Positions 36,115 through 45,895 of a stretch of DNA of 64,000 bases are shown piece after piece. Each line of letters opens with the position of its first letter. Position 1 is the first letter of the stretch. This stretch comes from Massilia frigida (lineage in GTDB: Bacteria; Pseudomonadota; Gammaproteobacteria; Burkholderiales; Burkholderiaceae_D), in the NCBI RefSeq assembly GCF_011682175.1, contig NZ_WHJG01000027.1:1-64000 (forward strand). Reading direction: 5' to 3'. Below the pieces are notes generated by a model. It was not told the origin of the DNA. It saw nothing but the letters and a program-made list of their open reading frames with translations, and searched no databases. Made by a program: the position numbers and the translations under genes.

Positions 36115-37155
36115 ATGGCGGTAACACGAACGCTTCCACCTTCCATTGCGCTCTGCGCACTGGCCTTATTACTGACTGCCTGCGGTACCGATTCGGAAGG
36201 CCACCGGCGCATGCTGCCAATGCCGGCCCCGGGTACGCCGGCGGCAAAGCATGGCGACATCGGCCAGGACTTGCCGCGCATGCCGCGCGCCGGTTCCGGG
36301 CGCGGCGGCTACTACCAGGACGATGGCCCGGGCGACAATCCGCCGCCCAACCTGCGCGACGTGCCGGACGCCGTGGTCAAGGACGAACCGTATGCGCGCT
36401 ACGCCAACCGGCCCTACGTCGTGTTCGGCAAGACCTACACGCCGATGCTCAACGAGCAGGCCTTCAAGCAGCGCGGGGTGGGCAGCTGGTACGGCAAGAA
36501 ATTCCATGGCCAGCGCACCTCGTCGGGGGAACTGTACGACATGTACAAGATGACGGCCGCCCATCCGACCCTGCCGATTCCCTCGTACGCGCGCATTACC
36601 AGCCTCGATAACGGCAAGCAGGTGGTGGTGCGGATCAACGACCGCGGGCCGTTCCATTCGAGCCGCGTGGTCGACGTGTCGTACACGGCCGCGCTCAAAC
36701 TCGGCCTGCTCGGCAAGGGCAGCCACATGGTGGAGGTGGAACGGCTGCTGCCCAACGCGCAGGAGCGCATCGCCACCATCCGGCGCATGACGCCCGAGCC
36801 GGAAGGAGAAGTGAGCACGATGGCGGCGGACATGCCGCCGCCGGGCGAAAGCAGCGCAATCACGGTGACGGCCACCGCCTTGGCGCCGGCACCCGCGCCG
36901 GCGGCGGGCGCAGCGCCAGCTGCGGCGCCGGGGTTTTATCTGCAGCTCGGTGCTTTTGCCCGCGCCGACAAGGCGGCCGACGTGCGCGCGCAGATCGCGG
37001 CCACGGGCGGGGCGCTGTCCGCCGTCGAAGTGGTGCAGGGCGGTGCGCTGCACCGCCTGTTCAGCGGCCCGTTCCCGAGCCGGGCCGACGCCATGCAGGC
37101 GCTGCGCGACCTGCCGGCCACGCTGCGCCTCAAACCCATCGTCGTGCAGCGCTGA
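36115..37155 (+). CDS. rlpA: RlpA-type septal ring lytic transglycosylase
   Basis: This 346-residue lipoprotein has its lipobox at LLTAC (Cys23). The double-psi beta-barrel (about 120-215) has QRGVGSWYGKKFHGQRTSSG and VVVRINDRGPFHSSRVVDVS, including the catalytic Asp. An Ala/Pro linker leads to a C-terminal SPOR domain (about 272-346, FYLQLGAFARADKAADVRAQ), which binds denuded glycan at septa. It is the last gene of the mre-mrd operon, 13 bases behind rodA. Confidence 0.92.
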   Translation: MAVTRTLPPSIALCALALLLTACGTDSEGHRRMLPMPAPGTPAAKHGDIGQDLPRMPRAGSGRGGYYQDDGPGDNPPPNLRDVPDAVVKDEPYARYANRPYVVFGKTYTPMLNEQAFKQRGVGSWYGKKFHGQRTSSGELYDMYKMTAAHPTLPIPSYARITSLDNGKQVVVRINDRGPFHSSRVVDVSYTAALKLGLLGKGSHMVEVERLLPNAQERIATIRRMTPEPEGEVSTMAADMPPPGESSAITVTATALAPAPAPAAGAAPAAAPGFYLQLGAFARADKAADVRAQIAATGGALSAVEVVQGGALHRLFSGPFPSRADAMQALRDLPATLRLKPIVVQR

Positions 37156-37176
37156 TCCGGCCCGGGGCCGCCAGCC

Positions 37177-37950
37177 TTATTTGCAGCTGCGCGTTTCCTG
37201 GCCCGGAAAGCGCGCCACGATCGCATCGACCTTGGCTTTGGCGGCCGGTTCCAGCGCGCGGAAGCGGTAAGCCATCTTGGTCGCCTGGCTGGTGCGTCCG
37301 CTCACCTTGGCGCCGGCCACGCCCTGCTTGGTCAGCGTCGCCAGCAGGGTCTGGGCCGACGTCTCCGACTTGAACACGCCCAGCGAAATCGCATACTTCA
37401 TCGGGCTGTTGTCGTTCATGATAAAGAAGCTGGTGATGCCGAGTTCCTTCAGTTCGGCGGCCTTGCGGTCGGCCGCTTCCTTGCTGCCGGGCGAAGGAAT
37501 GAACACGATATGGCTGGTCACCTCGGGCACGGCGACGTTTTCCCGCGTCTGGCGCTGGCCCAGGGCCAGCGGCGCGAGCATGGCCTCGAAGCGGCGCGCA
37601 TCGGCCTGCGCAAAATTCCCAACCGATGTGCAGGCAACCAGGTCCGGCTTCGGTTCCGGCTTGGGTTCCGGTTTGGGTTCCGGCTTCGGCTCGGCGGGCG
37701 CCGGCGCGGCCGGCTTGGCCATCACCAGCACCGGTGTCGGCGGCGCGACCACCGGCTCCGGGTCCGCGGCCGCTTCCGCGTCGGGCGCCGGCGGGCGGGC
37801 GGCGACCAGCTTGATGTTCTCGGTGCCGAGCTGGTTGCGCATGCGGCCCGGCTCGCGCTCGTTTTCCCTGAAGTTGCCGAGCATGCCCTGGCCGAACGCG
37901 AACAGCACGGCATTGATGGCAAGGAGGGTCCAAAATATGAATTTCAACAC
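37177..37950 (-). CDS. SPOR-domain membrane protein
   Basis: This 257-residue protein has an N-terminal membrane helix (about 3-20), a linker with PKPEPKPE repeats (about 88-104) and a C-terminal SPOR-type domain (about 160-235, with ISLGVFKSETSAQTLLATLT). SPOR domains bind denuded glycan at division sites, so it probably acts in envelope growth or division. It overlaps the end of coaX by 7 bases, which suggests a birA-coaX-SPOR transcript. It converges on rlpA. Confidence 0.8.
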   Translation of the reverse strand: MLKFIFWTLLAINAVLFAFGQGMLGNFRENEREPGRMRNQLGTENIKLVAARPPAPDAEAAADPEPVVAPPTPVLVMAKPAAPAPAEPKPEPKPEPKPEPKPDLVACTSVGNFAQADARRFEAMLAPLALGQRQTRENVAVPEVTSHIVFIPSPGSKEAADRKAAELKELGITSFFIMNDNSPMKYAISLGVFKSETSAQTLLATLTKQGVAGAKVSGRTSQATKMAYRFRALEPAAKAKVDAIVARFPGQETRSCK

Positions 37951-38696
37951 GGGCTATCCTGGAGTGGCGAAGACGTGACGGTGGAATGAAGGCCGATCAG
38001 GACGATATTATCGACGATCCGGTGTTCGATCGGGAGCCTGAGCACGGGAGCGATGTACTGGGCCGCGCCGCCCGAGACGATGCAGGCGCTGGCGCCATGC
38101 AGCGCGCAGGCGCGTTCGATGGCGCCGGCCTGCGCCGACAGGCAGCCGGACAGGATGGCGTCGGCGGTATTGTCGGCAAAGCCGGCCGGCAGGGTGGCGC
38201 CGGGCGCGACCTGGGGCAGCTGCGCCGTATTGCGCGCCAGCGAAGTGGCCATCAGGCCCAGCCCGGGCAGGATCATCCCGCCCAGGAACATGCCGTCGGC
38301 GCTGACCGCGTCGATGGTGGTGGCGGTGCCGCAGGTGGCGACGATGAGCGCCTGGCCGGGCGCCAGCGCACGCGCGCCGAGCGCCGCGGCGAAACGGTCG
38401 CACCCGAGCTGGGACGGATTGCGGTAGGCGTTGCGCATGCCGGCCAGTTGCGCGGTCGATGCGAACCAGCTGATCGCGGTGGTCGGAATCATCAGTTGCA
38501 GCTGGTCGTGCAGCTTGCTGCCGGCGACGTTCGACACCAGCGCGCGCGTGACGCCGTGCCGGGCCCAGCTGGCCGGCAGGTGATTCAGGTCGGCGTGGGC
38601 CACGGCGCCGCTGGCGAGCCAGGTGCCGGGCGCGGCGCCGTCCTCGGCCAGCGCCCATTTGATGCGCGTATTGCCGGCGTCGATCAGCAGCAGCAT
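37944..38696 (-). CDS. coaX: Type III pantothenate kinase
   Basis: This 250-residue enzyme phosphorylates pantothenate in the first step of coenzyme A synthesis; the type is insensitive to CoA feedback. MLLLIDAGNTRIKWALAEDG is the P-loop-like start, LGCDRFAAALGARALAPGQ holds the conserved Asp, and ATCGTATTIDAVSADGMFLGGMILPGL is split over the PHOSPHATE 2 region. It begins one base after the birA stop, the common birA-coaX pairing. Confidence 0.94.
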   Translation of the reverse strand: MLLLIDAGNTRIKWALAEDGAAPGTWLASGAVAHADLNHLPASWARHGVTRALVSNVAGSKLHDQLQLMIPTTAISWFASTAQLAGMRNAYRNPSQLGCDRFAAALGARALAPGQALIVATCGTATTIDAVSADGMFLGGMILPGLGLMATSLARNTAQLPQVAPGATLPAGFADNTADAILSGCLSAQAGAIERACALHGASACIVSGGAAQYIAPVLRLPIEHRIVDNIVLIGLHSTVTSSPLQDSPC

Positions 38697-38697
38697 C

Positions 38698-39513
38698 TCA
38701 GTGCTCCCGCACGCGCAGCGACACGTCGCCGGCGACGATGGCGATGCGTCCGCCGGCCGTGTCGAGCAGCAGGCGCGCGCCATCGTCGACGCCGGCGGCC
38801 ACGCCTTCATGCAGGGTGACGTCGCGATCGATGATGACGACCGCCAGGCCCTGGTAAGCATGCAGGCGGTTCCAGCGCGCGCAGAAAGGCGCAAAGCCGC
38901 CTTGCGCGAACTGGCCGAGGTTCGTGGCCAGCACGCCGAGCAGCTGCGCCATGAGCGCATTGCGCTCCATCTGCGCCAGCCATGGGGCCCCCGCCACGCT
39001 GCGCCCGATGCGCTGTTCCATTTCATCGGGCATGAGCAGATTGAGGCCGACCCCGATCACCGCCCACACGCCGCCAGCGGGTGCGGCCTGGGTTTCGATC
39101 AGCACGCCGGCCAGCTTGGCGCCGTCGCGCAGCACGTCGTTGGGCCACTTGAGCTGGACCGGCACGCCGAGCGCGCCGAGGGCGTCGGCCAGCGCCACGC
39201 CGACCGCCAGCGGCAAGCCGGCCAGCTCGCGCAACGGTCCGGCAAAATGCCAGGCCAGCGAAAACGTCAGCGCCGCACCGGGCGCCGACAGCCAGCTGCG
39301 TCCGGCGCGCCCGCGACCGGCCGTCTGGTGCACGGCCACGCGCAGCACGGGGCGTTGCAGACCGGCGGCACGTGCCAGCAGGTCGGCATTGGTCGATCCG
39401 GTTTCGGCCACGACTTCGATATCGATGCCGGCCAGCTCCGGCGCACTGGCGTGGAGGGCGATCGCGGCGGCATCCATGCCCAGGCTGGCCGGGGCGGCGA
39501 GGGTATCGTTCAT
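38698..39513 (-). CDS. birA: Biotin-[acetyl-CoA carboxylase] ligase
   Basis: This 271-residue enzyme attaches biotin to the carboxyl carrier protein. ETGSTNADLLARAAG, the ATP/biotin loop GRGRAGRSWLSAPG and LKWPNDVLRDGAKLAGVLIE are conserved. There is no N-terminal helix-turn-helix, unlike E. coli BirA, so it should not act as a biotin repressor. The C-terminal SH3-like part is present. Its start overlaps the stop of the SDR gene. Confidence 0.92.
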   Translation of the reverse strand: MNDTLAAPASLGMDAAAIALHASAPELAGIDIEVVAETGSTNADLLARAAGLQRPVLRVAVHQTAGRGRAGRSWLSAPGAALTFSLAWHFAGPLRELAGLPLAVGVALADALGALGVPVQLKWPNDVLRDGAKLAGVLIETQAAPAGGVWAVIGVGLNLLMPDEMEQRIGRSVAGAPWLAQMERNALMAQLLGVLATNLGQFAQGGFAPFCARWNRLHAYQGLAVVIIDRDVTLHEGVAAGVDDGARLLLDTAGGRIAIVAGDVSLRVREH

Positions 39514-40292
39514 GGCGTTTCCTTGCGGGCCTTGCGTGCCTTATGAGGCGCGTTGACGAAGGCCAGGTCGTACAGGGAGTTCGGCAAAAGCCGCAGCAGC
39601 TTGGCCACCACGCCCATCTGCCACGGGATCACGCGGTAGCTGGTGCCGGCGGCGATGGCGCGCGCGGCCCTGGCGGCAAAGCGCGCCGGCGACATCAGGA
39701 AGGGCATCGGATAGGCGTTATGTCTGGTCATGGGTGTATCGATGTAGCCGGGCGCGATGGTCACCACTTTGACGCCGTGCGGCTTGAGTTCGAGCCGCAG
39801 CGATTCGCAATACACGCGCAGCGCCGCCTTGGAGGCGCTGTAGGCGCCGGCGCCGGGCAGGCCGCGCACACCGGCCACGCTGCCGATGCCGACCAGGCGG
39901 CACGGCGTGGACTGCGCTTTCATGGTGGCGATGAAGGGCGCAAAGGTGGCCACGGTGGCGCTGACGTTGGTGGCGAGGATGGCGTCGAACACCGGCAGGT
40001 CTTCGGCAAATTCGGTCAGGGTGCCGACCGAAATGCCGGCGCAGGCGATGACGATATCGGCGCCGCCCTGGCGTTCGATGAAATCAAGGGCGGCCGCCGT
40101 CAGCGCGGCGCGGTCGGTGACGTCGAGCGCATATACCAGATGGCGTTCGGGGTGCGGCAATTGCGCGCGCAGGGCGTCGAGCGCGTCGCGGCGGCGCGCC
40201 ACCAGGCCCACGCTCGCGCCGCGCGCGGCGTACTCGCGCGCCAGCGCCGCACCGAGTCCGCTCGACGCGCCGGTGATGAACACGCGGTTCAT
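39510..40292 (-). CDS. Short-chain dehydrogenase/reductase
   Basis: This 260-residue Rossmann-fold oxidoreductase has the cofactor motif TGASSGLG (8-15), the active-site Ser in GIGSVAGVRG, and YSASK with catalytic Tyr and Lys. An Arg pair after strand 2 (ARRRD) suggests NADPH preference. The C-terminal basic stretch HKARKARKE and the hydrophobic MGVVAKLLRLLP could make it membrane-associated. The substrate is unknown. It overlaps birA by 4 bases. Confidence 0.85.
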   Translation of the reverse strand: MNRVFITGASSGLGAALAREYAARGASVGLVARRRDALDALRAQLPHPERHLVYALDVTDRAALTAAALDFIERQGGADIVIACAGISVGTLTEFAEDLPVFDAILATNVSATVATFAPFIATMKAQSTPCRLVGIGSVAGVRGLPGAGAYSASKAALRVYCESLRLELKPHGVKVVTIAPGYIDTPMTRHNAYPMPFLMSPARFAARAARAIAAGTSYRVIPWQMGVVAKLLRLLPNSLYDLAFVNAPHKARKARKETP

Positions 40293-40311
40293 TGGGCGCG
40301 CGCCGGCATGC

Positions 40312-40980
40312 TTATTTCTTTTCCGCTGCCGCTTTGGCGACCAGGTGATCCATCACTTGCAGCGCCATTTGCTGTTGCTGCGCTTCGGTCGCGGCGGTCG
40401 CGCTGGCGCCGGCCAGGTTGGGCGAGGTCATGTACTTGCCGCCGATGGCCACCTGCGGCCACTCTTTGATCTGGTACGACGCCACCATGCCGTTGGCGCG
40501 CGAGAGCTTGGCCTGGACCCCGAACGAGCGGTAGGCGTCGGTGAATTTGGCGCGCTCGATGCCGGCGCTGGCGGCCCAGTCGAACACCTGTTCGTCGTTG
40601 CCGAAGCGCTTGCCCTGTTCGTGCATGGCGCTGAATACCTTGGCGTGGTACTGCGGCGCCAGGCCCATCGATTCGAGCGTGTAGTACAGGCGCTGCTGCG
40701 GCACCACGGCCGGGGTGTGGCCGAGGTGGACGCGCTTGAACACGATCTTGTTGCCCTGCTTCCTGACCCACTCGGCCAGCGCCGGCTCGAAGCTGGCGCA
40801 GTGAGGGCAGTAGTAGGCGAAAAATTCGGTGACTTCGACTTTCTGGCCGGCGTCGGTGTTCTGCGCCTCGGGCAGGGTCACGTAGTCGGTGCCGCTGACA
40901 GGTGCCTCGGGCGACGCCGTTGCGTGGGCGCCGGCGCTGCACAGGGCCAGCGCGAGCATGATCTTGAAGAGAGTAGGCAT
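40312..40980 (-). CDS. dsbA: Thiol:disulfide interchange protein DsbA
   Basis: This 222-residue periplasmic oxidase introduces disulfides into secreted proteins. The signal peptide (about 1-22) ends ATA/SP. The thioredoxin domain has VEVTEFFAYYCPHCASFEPA with CPHC at 58-61, and the cis-Pro block KEWPQVAIGGKYM. A helical insertion lies between. It is 19 bases upstream of the SDR gene and 24 bases behind the SPOR gene in the argS-led leftward cluster. Confidence 0.94.
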   Translation of the reverse strand: MPTLFKIMLALALCSAGAHATASPEAPVSGTDYVTLPEAQNTDAGQKVEVTEFFAYYCPHCASFEPALAEWVRKQGNKIVFKRVHLGHTPAVVPQQRLYYTLESMGLAPQYHAKVFSAMHEQGKRFGNDEQVFDWAASAGIERAKFTDAYRSFGVQAKLSRANGMVASYQIKEWPQVAIGGKYMTSPNLAGASATAATEAQQQQMALQVMDHLVAKAAAEKK

Positions 40981-41004
40981 GCGGGTTTTCCGTGGTGTCG
41001 TGGG

Positions 41005-41691
41005 TTATTTCTGGTTGCGCACGATGGCGACGTCGATGCCGGCGTCGACCAGTTTGGCGCGCGCCTTGTTCATCGCTTCGACCTGGCCGTAGGGGCCGAT
41101 GCGGACCCGGTGCAGCACGCCGCTGTCGTTGGCGCGCTCGCTGATGACGGCCTCGAAGCCGAGCAGGGCGAGCTTGGCGCGCGTGTTTTCGGCGTCCGCC
41201 ACTTCGCGGAAGGCACCGGCCTGCAGGTAATAGGTGATCTTTTCCTCGGCCGCTTCGGCAGGCGCGGACGGGACCACGTTCTGGGCTGGCGCGTGGGGGG
41301 CGGCGGCCACCTGGGTTGGCGCCGGTGCCGGTGCGGGGGCCGGCTTCTCCGGCTTTTCCTTCATGTTGGCGATGGCCGCGCCCAGCGGATCGGCTTCGGC
41401 CGGGGTGGCGGCCTTGGGCTTGTCGGTGATCTGCTTGTTGGCGGCGCGCGCCGCTTCCTTGTTCCCGTACAGCGGCTTGTTCGGATCGGCCGCCTGGCCG
41501 GCGGTCGGCTCGCCCATCTTGCCGGCCTTGCCGGTTTTATCGGTGAACGGCGTGGCGCCCTTGGTGATCGCCAGCGCGACCGCGACAGCGATCACCAGGC
41601 CCACGATCAGGCCGATGACGATGCCGGTGAGGGTATTGCCTTGCTGGTGCTTGAGCGGTAGTTTGAGCCGAGGGCGGGAATCGCGTGTCAT
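41005..41691 (-). CDS. FtsN-like SPOR-domain protein
   Basis: This protein has 228 residues from 41691, or 232 from an in-frame ATG at 41703. A cytoplasmic basic tail (RPRLKLPLKHQQ) is followed by one membrane helix (about 20-42), an Ala/Pro linker, and a C-terminal SPOR domain (about 152-228) with YYLQAGAFREVADAENTRAK and VRIGPYGQVEAMNKA. This is the FtsN/DedD architecture found behind argS in betaproteobacteria. It probably binds septal glycan and supports division. Confidence 0.82.
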   Translation of the reverse strand: MTRDSRPRLKLPLKHQQGNTLTGIVIGLIVGLVIAVAVALAITKGATPFTDKTGKAGKMGEPTAGQAADPNKPLYGNKEAARAANKQITDKPKAATPAEADPLGAAIANMKEKPEKPAPAPAPAPTQVAAAPHAPAQNVVPSAPAEAAEEKITYYLQAGAFREVADAENTRAKLALLGFEAVISERANDSGVLHRVRIGPYGQVEAMNKARAKLVDAGIDVAIVRNQK

Positions 41692-41715
41692 TGGAGCTTT
41701 CAATCGAAGTGGCGG

Positions 41716-43425
41716 TTACATTTTTTCCGGCGCCGACACGCCGATCATGGCCAGGCCGTTGCGCAGTACCTGGCGCGTGGCGACCATCAGCGCCAGGCGC
41801 GCCAGTTTGAGCGCTTGGTCGTCGACCAGCACGCGCTCGGCGAAGTAGAAGCTGTGCAGGTTGGCGGCCAGGTCGCGCAGGTAGAACGCCACCTGGTGCG
41901 GACCGAGCTCGGTCTGGGCGCGCGCCAGCGTTTCCGGGTAGGCGGCCAGGGTCGCCAGCAGGGTCATCTCGGTCGGCGCGGTGAGCGGCGCCAGGTCGGC
42001 CGATGCCAGCGACGCCAGCTCGCCCGTGAACTGTTCGAGCATGCGGCAGATGCGCGCGTGCGCGTACTGCACGTAATACACCGGGTTCTCGTCCGACGTT
42101 TTCAGGGCGACGTCGACATCGAATACGAATTCGGTATCGGCCTTGCGCGAGATGAGGAAGAAGCGCACCGCATCGCGGCCCCTGGCGATGTCGCCGTCGC
42201 CCGACCATTCGATCAGGTCGCGCACCGTCACGTAGGAACCGGCGCGCTTGGAGATCTTGACCTCGGCGCCGTCTTTCATGACGGTGACCATCTTGTGCAG
42301 CACGTAGTCCGGGTAGCCCTGCGGGATCTCCAGGCCGACCGCCTGCAGGCCGGCGCGCACGCGCGCGATGGTGCCGTGGTGGTCGCTGCCCTGGATGTTG
42401 ATGGCCTGGGTGAAGCCGCGCTGCCATTTGACGACGTGGTACGCCACGTCCGGCACGAAATAGGTGAAGCCGCCTTCGGACTTGCGCATCACGCGGTCCT
42501 TGTCGTCGCCGTAGTCGGTGGTGCGCAGCCACAGCGCGCCATCCTGTTCGTAGGTCTTGCCGGCCTTGATCAGGGCCTCGACGGTTTTTTCCACCTTGCC
42601 GTCGGCGTACAGCGACGATTCGAGGTAGTAGTTATCGAACTTGACGCCGAAGGCTTGCAGGTCGATATCCTGCTCGTTGCGCAGGTAGGTGACGGCGAAC
42701 GGGCGGATCGAGTCGAGGTCGTCGACCTTGCCGCTGGCGGTGGCGGGCAGGCCGTCGCTGGCCGAGACGGTTTTGCCGGCCAGGTAATCGGTGGCGATAT
42801 CGGCGATGTAGTCACCGTTGTAGGCCGACTCCGGCCATTCGGCGTCGCCCGGCTTGAAGCCGCGCGCGCGCGCCTGGACCGAATTGGCCAGGGTGGCGAT
42901 CTGCACGCCGGCGTCGTTGTAATAGAACTCGCGGGTGACCGCGAAGCCTTGCGAATCGAACAGCGCGGCGAGGGCGTCGCCCAGCGCGGCCTGGCGGCCA
43001 TGGCCCACGTGCAGCGGGCCGGTCGGATTGGCCGACACGAATTCGAGGATCACTTTCTTGCCGGCGCCGGCATCGCTGCGGCCGTAGGCCTGGCCTTCGG
43101 CGAGGATGGTCTTGACCACCGACTGCTTGGCGGCGGCGGCCACGCGCAGGTTGATGAAACCGGGGCCGGCGATGTCGGCGCTGTCGATGAGCGTCTTGCC
43201 GGCCGGGTTGTCGAGCAGCGCGGCGACGATTTTCTGGGCCAGCTCGCGTGGATTCATCTTGAGCTGCTTGGCCAGCTGCATGGCGATATTGCAGGCGATG
43301 TCGCCGTGCGACGGATCGCGCGGGCGCTCCAGGACGACAGACGGCGCGATGCCGGTACCGTCGAGGACAGGGGCGAGGGCGGCCTGGAACAGGGCGGCGA
43401 TTTCTTGTTTTTGTGAGGCGAGCAT
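41716..43425 (-). CDS. argS: Arginyl-tRNA synthetase
   Basis: This 569-residue class I synthetase has its HIGH-type signature in [20 protein letters not shown] and a degenerate KMSKS site in [12 protein letters not shown]. The N-terminal Add1 domain (about 1-110) and the C-terminal DALR anticodon-binding domain (about 455-569, with [15 protein letters not shown]) are complete. It leads the leftward cluster argS-SPOR-dsbA-SDR-birA-coaX-SPOR, whose spacings are all under 30 bases. Confidence 0.96.
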   Translation of the reverse strand: MLASQKQEIAALFQAALAPVLDGTGIAPSVVLERPRDPSHGDIACNIAMQLAKQLKMNPRELAQKIVAALLDNPAGKTLIDSADIAGPGFINLRVAAAAKQSVVKTILAEGQAYGRSDAGAGKKVILEFVSANPTGPLHVGHGRQAALGDALAALFDSQGFAVTREFYYNDAGVQIATLANSVQARARGFKPGDAEWPESAYNGDYIADIATDYLAGKTVSASDGLPATASGKVDDLDSIRPFAVTYLRNEQDIDLQAFGVKFDNYYLESSLYADGKVEKTVEALIKAGKTYEQDGALWLRTTDYGDDKDRVMRKSEGGFTYFVPDVAYHVVKWQRGFTQAINIQGSDHHGTIARVRAGLQAVGLEIPQGYPDYVLHKMVTVMKDGAEVKISKRAGSYVTVRDLIEWSGDGDIARGRDAVRFFLISRKADTEFVFDVDVALKTSDENPVYYVQYAHARICRMLEQFTGELASLASADLAPLTAPTEMTLLATLAAYPETLARAQTELGPHQVAFYLRDLAANLHSFYFAERVLVDDQALKLARLALMVATRQVLRNGLAMIGVSAPEKM

Positions 43426-43851
43426 GAGCGGTGATCTGTAGAGTAGTCGAGCGGTGGCGGTGCCACGGGCAATAGTAGCTCAATTATACTGGTTTGCCGC
43501 CCCTCTGAGTCCGCCCTCGCAAGCCATCGATAGCGCCCCCACACTCCCAAAAAATCCCCGAACCGGGGTCTGACCTCTGATTAGCAATGAAAACGTTGTC
43601 TGTTACATCCTTGGCAGCAATAAGCCGACTTGGCCGCAGCGCACGAGGCGGACACGCCCGAGAGGTCTTTTTTTACATGCAAAAGTGTTGATTCACGGAA
43701 AAATATTTCGAATCAGAGGTCAGACCCCGGTTGTGGTGGGAAATCGTTGGACGTTGGAAGAATGTGTTGTCATAAAGGATCGTTTAAGCCTGTGCGGGGG
43801 CTAACCCGGTACAATTGCACCTTTATAAAGTAGCGCAAAGCAGACCTGACC
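43426..43851. repeat. Intergenic region holding a 172-bp inverted-repeat unit
   Basis: Perfect 22-bp inverted repeats lie at 43561-43582 and 43711-43732; each begins AACCGGGGTCTGACC from the outside. They enclose 128 bases with no convincing gene. The size and structure suggest a MITE-like or regulatory-RNA unit. The same end sequence forms the palindrome at 26356. The rsmB promoter must lie to the right of it. Confidence 0.7.
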
Positions 43852-45273
43852 ATGACCAACAAGCGCCCGACGCTCTCCATCAAACCCGCCGCGCCCAAGG
43901 CGGATAAAGCGGCGGCGCCGCGCATGCGCTCCAGTTTCGAGGTCAAGCCCGTGCTGCAGCCCGGCTATCGCCCCGATCTGAAGCCCGATTCGCTCGCGCT
44001 GTGCCTGCTCGGGGCGGCGAATGCCGTGGCCCAGGTGCGCGGCGGCGCTGCCTTGCCGCAGGCGTTGCTGACCGCGTTCGGCGTGACCGCCGCCGCGCCC
44101 CAGGCGCGCGGGGCGATCCAGGATATCGCTTACCGCACCATGCGCCAGCTCGGCCGCAGCGAGACCCTGCTCGGCCTGATGACGTCGAAGGCGCCGGAAC
44201 CGCCGATGCTGGCCAGCCTGCTGTGTTGCGCCCTGACCCTGATCGATACCCCGGACGGCGCCGAGCCGCCCTATGAAGTATTTACCGTCGTCGACCAGGC
44301 CGTCACCGTGGCCAGTTCGCACCCGGACATGGCGCACGCCAAGGGCATGGTCAACGCCGTGCTGCGCCGCTTCCTGCGCGAACGCGAGGAGTTGCTCGAG
44401 ACGGCGCTGAGGCAGCCGGTGGCGCAATGGAATTATCCGCAGTGGTGGATCGACGCCGCCAAGGCTGCCTATCCAGGCAACTGGCAAGCGATCCTCGCGG
44501 CCGGCAACGCCCAGCCGCCATTGACCTTGCGCGTGAACGTGCGCAAGACCACGGTCGCGGCATACATACAATTGCTGGCCGACGCAGGCATGGCCGCCGC
44601 GCAAATCGGGCCGTCCGCCGTGCGCCTCGACAAGGCGCTCGGCGTGGCCCTGATCCCCGGTTTCGACCAGGGCCTGGCCTCGGTGCAGGACGCCGGCGCG
44701 CAGCTGGCCGCGCCGCTGCTCGATGTGCAGGACGGCATGCGCGTGCTGGACGCCTGCGCCGCGCCCGGCGGCAAGACGTGCCACCTGCTGGAACTGGCGC
44801 AGCTGGACCTGACCGCGCTCGATTCGGACCCCAAACGCCTTGAGCGCGTGGGCGAAAATCTGGAACGCTTAGGCTTGAGCGCGACGCTCAAAGCCTTCGA
44901 GGCGCAGACCAACGTGTGGTGGGACGGCCAGCAGTACGACCGCATCCTGGCCGATGTGCCGTGCACGGCGTCGGGCATCGTGCGGCGCCACCCGGACATC
45001 CGCTGGCTGCGGCGCAAGGGCGATGCACTCCAACTTGCAACACTTTCGGCCAAAATTCTCGACAACCTTTGGCAGATGCTGCGCCCGAATGGTAAATTGC
45101 TGTTCGTGACATGTTCGCTCTGGCCCCAGGAATCGGAGGCGCAGGCCGCCGCATTCGAGGTGCGCCACAATGCGACCCGCCTCGCCGCGCCGGGACAGTT
45201 GCTTCCGACCGGTACCGCCGTGCAGGATCATGACGGATTGTTCTACGCCCTGTTTCAAAAAAACGCGACGTAA
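43852..45273 (+). CDS. rsmB: 16S rRNA (cytosine-967-C5)-methyltransferase
   Basis: This 473-residue protein has an N-terminal NusB-like RNA-binding domain (about 60-190) and a SAM-dependent Rossmann domain. Motif I is LDACAAPGGKTCHLLELAQ; the motif IV Cys lies in DVPCTASGIVRRHPDI and the motif VI Cys in FVTCSLWPQE. A basic 40-residue N-terminal extension (KPAAPKADKAAAPRMR) precedes the NusB-like part. It is the first gene of rsmB-DUF4390-ntrY-ntrX. Confidence 0.93.
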   Translation: MTNKRPTLSIKPAAPKADKAAAPRMRSSFEVKPVLQPGYRPDLKPDSLALCLLGAANAVAQVRGGAALPQALLTAFGVTAAAPQARGAIQDIAYRTMRQLGRSETLLGLMTSKAPEPPMLASLLCCALTLIDTPDGAEPPYEVFTVVDQAVTVASSHPDMAHAKGMVNAVLRRFLREREELLETALRQPVAQWNYPQWWIDAAKAAYPGNWQAILAAGNAQPPLTLRVNVRKTTVAAYIQLLADAGMAAAQIGPSAVRLDKALGVALIPGFDQGLASVQDAGAQLAAPLLDVQDGMRVLDACAAPGGKTCHLLELAQLDLTALDSDPKRLERVGENLERLGLSATLKAFEAQTNVWWDGQQYDRILADVPCTASGIVRRHPDIRWLRRKGDALQLATLSAKILDNLWQMLRPNGKLLFVTCSLWPQESEAQAAAFEVRHNATRLAAPGQLLPTGTAVQDHDGLFYALFQKNAT

Positions 45274-45316
45274 GGGGTCCTTCGACTATGCGAACCTTTA
45301 AGATTCTGGCCCCCCT

Positions 45317-45892
45317 GTGACACAACGATTTTTCCGCCTTCTTGCCTGCCAGCTGCTGCTGATGTTCGCGTCCGCGTGCGCGTGCGTGCCGGCGTGGGCG
45401 GCGGACGTGGTCGACATCACGCATGCGCATATCGAGGCAAGCGACGAGGGCTACCGCCTGGCGGCCAGCTATGCCTTCGAGTTGAACGAGGGGCTGGAAG
45501 ACGCCATCAAGCATGGCGTGCAACTGTACTTCACCACCGAAATCGAACTGACCCGCCCGCGCTGGTACTGGTATGACGACAAGGCGGTGTCGGCGCGCCA
45601 GACCATCCGCATCTGGTACAACGTGCTCACGCGCCAGTACCATGTGTCGGCCCTGGGCAGCATGGCGCAGAGTTTTCTCACCCTGGAAGATGCGATGGTG
45701 CTGATCCGCCGCCCCAGCCGCTGGGTGATCGCGCCGAAGGGGGCGCTCAAGCGCGGCGAGACCTACAACGCCACCGTGCGCATGTTCATGGACCGCGAAC
45801 TGCTGCCCAAGCCGATGCAGGTCAATGCGCTGAATAATTCCGACTGGCGCCTCGCTTCCAAGAACAAGACCTTCCCCTACACGGCGGAATAA
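45317..45892 (+). CDS. DUF4390 family exported protein
   Basis: This 191-residue protein has a signal peptide (about 1-28, ending AWA), so it is periplasmic or outer-membrane associated. The DUF4390 pattern is seen in the beta-rich LNEGLEDAIKHGVQLYFTTE and RPRWYWYDDKAVSARQTIRI. It starts at GTG 45317, 43 bases behind rsmB, and ends 3 bases before ntrY. Its constant position next to ntrY suggests a link to that sensor, but the function is unknown. Confidence 0.85.
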   Translation: MTQRFFRLLACQLLLMFASACACVPAWAADVVDITHAHIEASDEGYRLAASYAFELNEGLEDAIKHGVQLYFTTEIELTRPRWYWYDDKAVSARQTIRIWYNVLTRQYHVSALGSMAQSFLTLEDAMVLIRRPSRWVIAPKGALKRGETYNATVRMFMDRELLPKPMQVNALNNSDWRLASKNKTFPYTAE

Positions 45893-45895
45893 GCG

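Noticed and set aside
43583-43710. Small gene inside the 172-bp inverted-repeat unit
   Set aside because: The short frame there has no ribosome-binding site or domain; a non-coding mobile unit fits better.
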